A stretch of DNA of 6,933 bases, from contig CAJKFZ010000138.1 in the NCBI GenBank assembly GCA_905199285.1, positions 1 to 6,933 of the forward strand, in the 5' to 3' direction. Each line of letters opens with the position of its first letter. Positions within the stretch are counted from its first letter, which is position 1. The translations under genes were made by a program, and so were the position numbers. Origin of the DNA: an uncultured Ruminococcus sp. (GTDB lineage: Bacteria > Bacillota > Clostridia > Oscillospirales > Ruminococcaceae). Below are positions 5,310-6,933 of the stretch, in pieces. The notes below the pieces were generated by a model. The model saw nothing but the letters and a program-made list of their open reading frames with translations. It did not search any database and had not been told where the DNA came from.

Positions 5310-6911
5310 ATGAAGAAACTTTTTGCAGGTATAATTACCTGTGCAACTATCTTATTAACCGGTATTGGTGTTTCTGCGGCAGCAGCGGATGAGAATAATT
5401 CAGGAGATGAAAATGTGCAGTCTGAAATTGTTTTTTGCACTGTAAATGCTGAGCGAACAGGAAGAACGTCTTATTCATACGGAGGCTTTTTTATTCAAAA
5501 CAATGGAAATGTAAGACACTTTTATTTTGAAGATATTGAAGATAATTGGATGTTGATTTTTGGATCTGGGTCTTACAGCGATGATGGTAATATAGAGTTA
5601 AATGCAGCCATGCCTCATGATAAGTTACTGTCTCGTTTAAACGATAATATTTCTGAATATAAAATAGTCGGAAATATTTCGGAAGAAGAATATAATTCAC
5701 AAATATCGCTTTTGTCAGAAATCAAAGTGGATGCTGAAATACCTTTTGTTCCGTTTCAAATTGTTCAAACTGTTGGAATGACTTCATATACAGAAAGCTT
5801 TGGCGTTAGATATGACAATGATGATAATGCACAAATTGTGTTTATGAACGGTCATGTCAACGGTGATATGAAGTATAGGACTTATCTTGAAAACCCTGAT
5901 GAAAAGTCGATTGAATTAAATAATTGGCTTATTGAAAAATGTAAGTCGTTTGTGTCATCTGAACTTATCACAACAACCGCATCGACTACTCCTGTTACAA
6001 CAACTACAACAACAGTAACCACCACGGAAGTCAAACCCAACACAGAACAGACAACTGAACCGACCACTGAAGTACCCAAAATAGAATTCTGTCAAGTGCA
6101 ATTCATTTTGGATTATGAGAAGTATTATGGTATATTTCTTGACAGCAATCGAAATGTTTATTCTTTTGCTATCGATAACGTTACTGAAAATTGGAACTTA
6201 TATGGCGCTTATAGTGATATCCCTATCAAACTTACTGATTCAATGCCACAGGATGGTCTATTAAACTATTTGTATGATCATTTTGATGAGTGGAAGTTTA
6301 TCGGTAAAACGTCTGAAGATGATTATGCTGATTACAAAAACGAATTAAATCAAATTGATCTCAATACAGAAATGGCGTATAGACTATATGCTGAACCTGA
6401 TGTTGTAGGTCTTTCACATACCGAAACATTTGCAGTTCGATATGATGATAATGGTAAAAGGCAGATTGTGTTTTTAAGTGGTGGTCTCTCAATACAATAT
6501 GACCATTACTTGAAAAACCCAGATGAACATGCAACAGCATTGAACAGCAAAATGATAAAATATGAGGAGATAAATGATCCTGTTACAACACCGGATGAAA
6601 TCACTGCTCAAACTACTACCGCTCCGACTACTCCTGACGCAACAACTACAACAACAGTAACCACCACAATAACAGCCGAAACTAATGAACAGACAACGGA
6701 GTTGCCAGCTAATAACGAAGGAGACAGCGTTACCACAGAAACTTCTACTGTTCCTCCCACGACAACTACAGGTACGGAAACAACATTGCCTCAAACTGGT
6801 TATTCTAAATGGTATCAGGCCCTTATTGCAGCGGCAATGGGAATGATCGGAGTTGGCTCGACAGCGATCGTAAGATCGGGTATCTTTAGAAAAAAGGAAA
6901 ACAATAGTTAA
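5310..6911 (+). CDS. Sortase-anchored (LPQTG) surface protein with duplicated unknown domain and Thr-rich linkers
   Basis: A 533-residue protein exported by Sec and covalently fixed to the cell wall. GGAGG at 5299-5303 lies 6 bases before the ATG. A signal peptide covers residues 1 to about 26 (MKKLFAGIIT start, cleavage near SAAAA). Two copies of one domain follow, about 38-216 and 257-418, sharing FC-x-V, NW, MP-x-D-x-LL, a K/IG-x-x-SE(E/D)-x-Y block, (F/S)-x-VRYD, QIVF and YL-x-NPDE. Each is followed by a Thr-rich linker (219-256 and about 424-492), probably an extended, perhaps glycosylated, wall spacer. The sorting signal is complete: LPQTG at 493-497, a hydrophobic stretch of about 20 residues and a RKKENNS tail. 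I do not recognise the duplicated domain and assign no function. Its place downstream of the agr genes and the protease suggests, but does not prove, shared regulation or a physical partnership at the surface. No sortase gene is present. Confidence 0.9.
   Translation: MKKLFAGIITCATILLTGIGVSAAAADENNSGDENVQSEIVFCTVNAERTGRTSYSYGGFFIQNNGNVRHFYFEDIEDNWMLIFGSGSYSDDGNIELNAAMPHDKLLSRLNDNISEYKIVGNISEEEYNSQISLLSEIKVDAEIPFVPFQIVQTVGMTSYTESFGVRYDNDDNAQIVFMNGHVNGDMKYRTYLENPDEKSIELNNWLIEKCKSFVSSELITTTASTTPVTTTTTTVTTTEVKPNTEQTTEPTTEVPKIEFCQVQFILDYEKYYGIFLDSNRNVYSFAIDNVTENWNLYGAYSDIPIKLTDSMPQDGLLNYLYDHFDEWKFIGKTSEDDYADYKNELNQIDLNTEMAYRLYAEPDVVGLSHTETFAVRYDDNGKRQIVFLSGGLSIQYDHYLKNPDEHATALNSKMIKYEEINDPVTTPDEITAQTTTAPTTPDATTTTTVTTTITAETNEQTTELPANNEGDSVTTETSTVPPTTTTGTETTLPQTGYSKWYQALIAAAMGMIGVGSTAIVRSGIFRKKENNS
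5421..6563 (+). repeat. Tandem domain duplication inside the wall-protein gene
   Basis: Unit 1 is about 5421-5957 and unit 2 about 6078-6563, with an offset of roughly 218 codons at the start of the units. Protein landmarks keep their order (FC-x-V; NW; MP-x-D-x-LL; SE(E/D)-x-Y; VRYD; QIVF; YL-x-NPDE; LN). The N-terminal half has diverged most, with small indels, and the VRYD to NPDE part is best kept. This points to an old duplication, not a recent copy. Boundaries are approximate because I aligned by eye. Confidence 0.8.
5983..6025 (+). repeat. Thr-linker DNA repeat, copy 1 (43 bp)
   Basis: This 43-base stretch matches 6625-6667 at 40 of 43 positions: 12 identical bases (CGACTACTCCTG), three mismatches, then 28 identical bases. 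It encodes residues 225-239 of the Thr-rich linker after domain copy 1. The match includes third codon positions, unlike the strongly diverged domains on either side. Confidence 0.85.
6625..6667 (+). repeat. Thr-linker DNA repeat, copy 2 (43 bp)
   Basis: Partner of 5983-6025, offset by 642 bases (214 codons, in frame). It encodes residues 439-453 of the second Thr-rich linker. Recombination between the two copies would remove or add one whole domain plus linker without breaking the reading frame. Confidence 0.85.
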
Positions 6912-6933
6912 AAATATGTTTCAAGTTAAGGGT

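Noticed and set aside
5964..6077. Thr-rich repeats considered as a CRISPR or microsatellite array
   Set aside because: There is no regular repeat/spacer unit. The pattern follows Thr codons in an open reading frame.
5882..6079. Val-rich minus-strand frame resembling a membrane segment
   Set aside because: The VVTVVVVVV-type run is simply the complement of ACA/ACC Thr repeats in the first linker.
6489..6794. Cys/Arg-rich minus-strand frame of 101 codons
   Set aside because: It is the mirror of the Thr-rich linker and wall-protein coding sequence (ACN codons read in reverse), with no ribosome binding site, and is not a gene.

Overview
The window looks like part of a low-GC, AT-rich Gram-positive (Bacillota) chromosome. 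A gut or rumen Ruminococcus-type member of the Oscillospiraceae is the best guess. The reasons are the Agr-type peptide signalling genes, the CBM2-like cellulose-binding modules, a Thr-rich wall protein with an LPXTG-type (LPQTG) sorting signal, and strong GGAGG ribosome binding sites. The genus is inference from family resemblance; no marker gene is present.

Layout, all on the plus strand: (1) 1-1090, the 3' part of an AgrC-like GHKL sensor histidine kinase whose reading frame is open to the left edge of the window. (2) 1091-1212, a control region with two ACTGTAAGTT repeats exactly 21 bases apart (a LytTR/AgrA-type operator), an extended -10 promoter and an AAGGGAGG ribosome binding site. 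(3) 1213-1356, a 47-residue AgrD-like autoinducer precursor that starts with TTG and is easily missed. (4) 1356-1955, an AgrB-like processing endopeptidase overlapping agrD by one base (TGATG). (5) 2037-5225, a 1062-residue secreted subtilisin-family (S8) protease carrying two CBM2-like modules in front of its prodomain. (6) 5248-5282, a 12-bp perfect hairpin. (7) 5310-6911, a 533-residue LPQTG-anchored surface protein made of a duplicated domain of about 160-180 residues and two Thr-rich linkers. The last 22 bases hold nothing I can support.

How the parts may work together: AgrB should cut and cyclise AgrD into a thiolactone peptide, the AgrC-like kinase should sense it, and a LytTR response regulator (not in the window, probably upstream) should bind the 21-bp-spaced repeats and switch on agrDB. 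No convincing terminator lies between agrB and the protease gene, so the protease, and perhaps the wall protein, may be output genes of the same quorum-sensing operon. The most interesting idea is a density-controlled secreted protease that is held to a polysaccharide while a zymogen, next to a wall-anchored partner of unknown function. The agr assignments are strong. The functional link to the protease and wall protein is inference from gene order.
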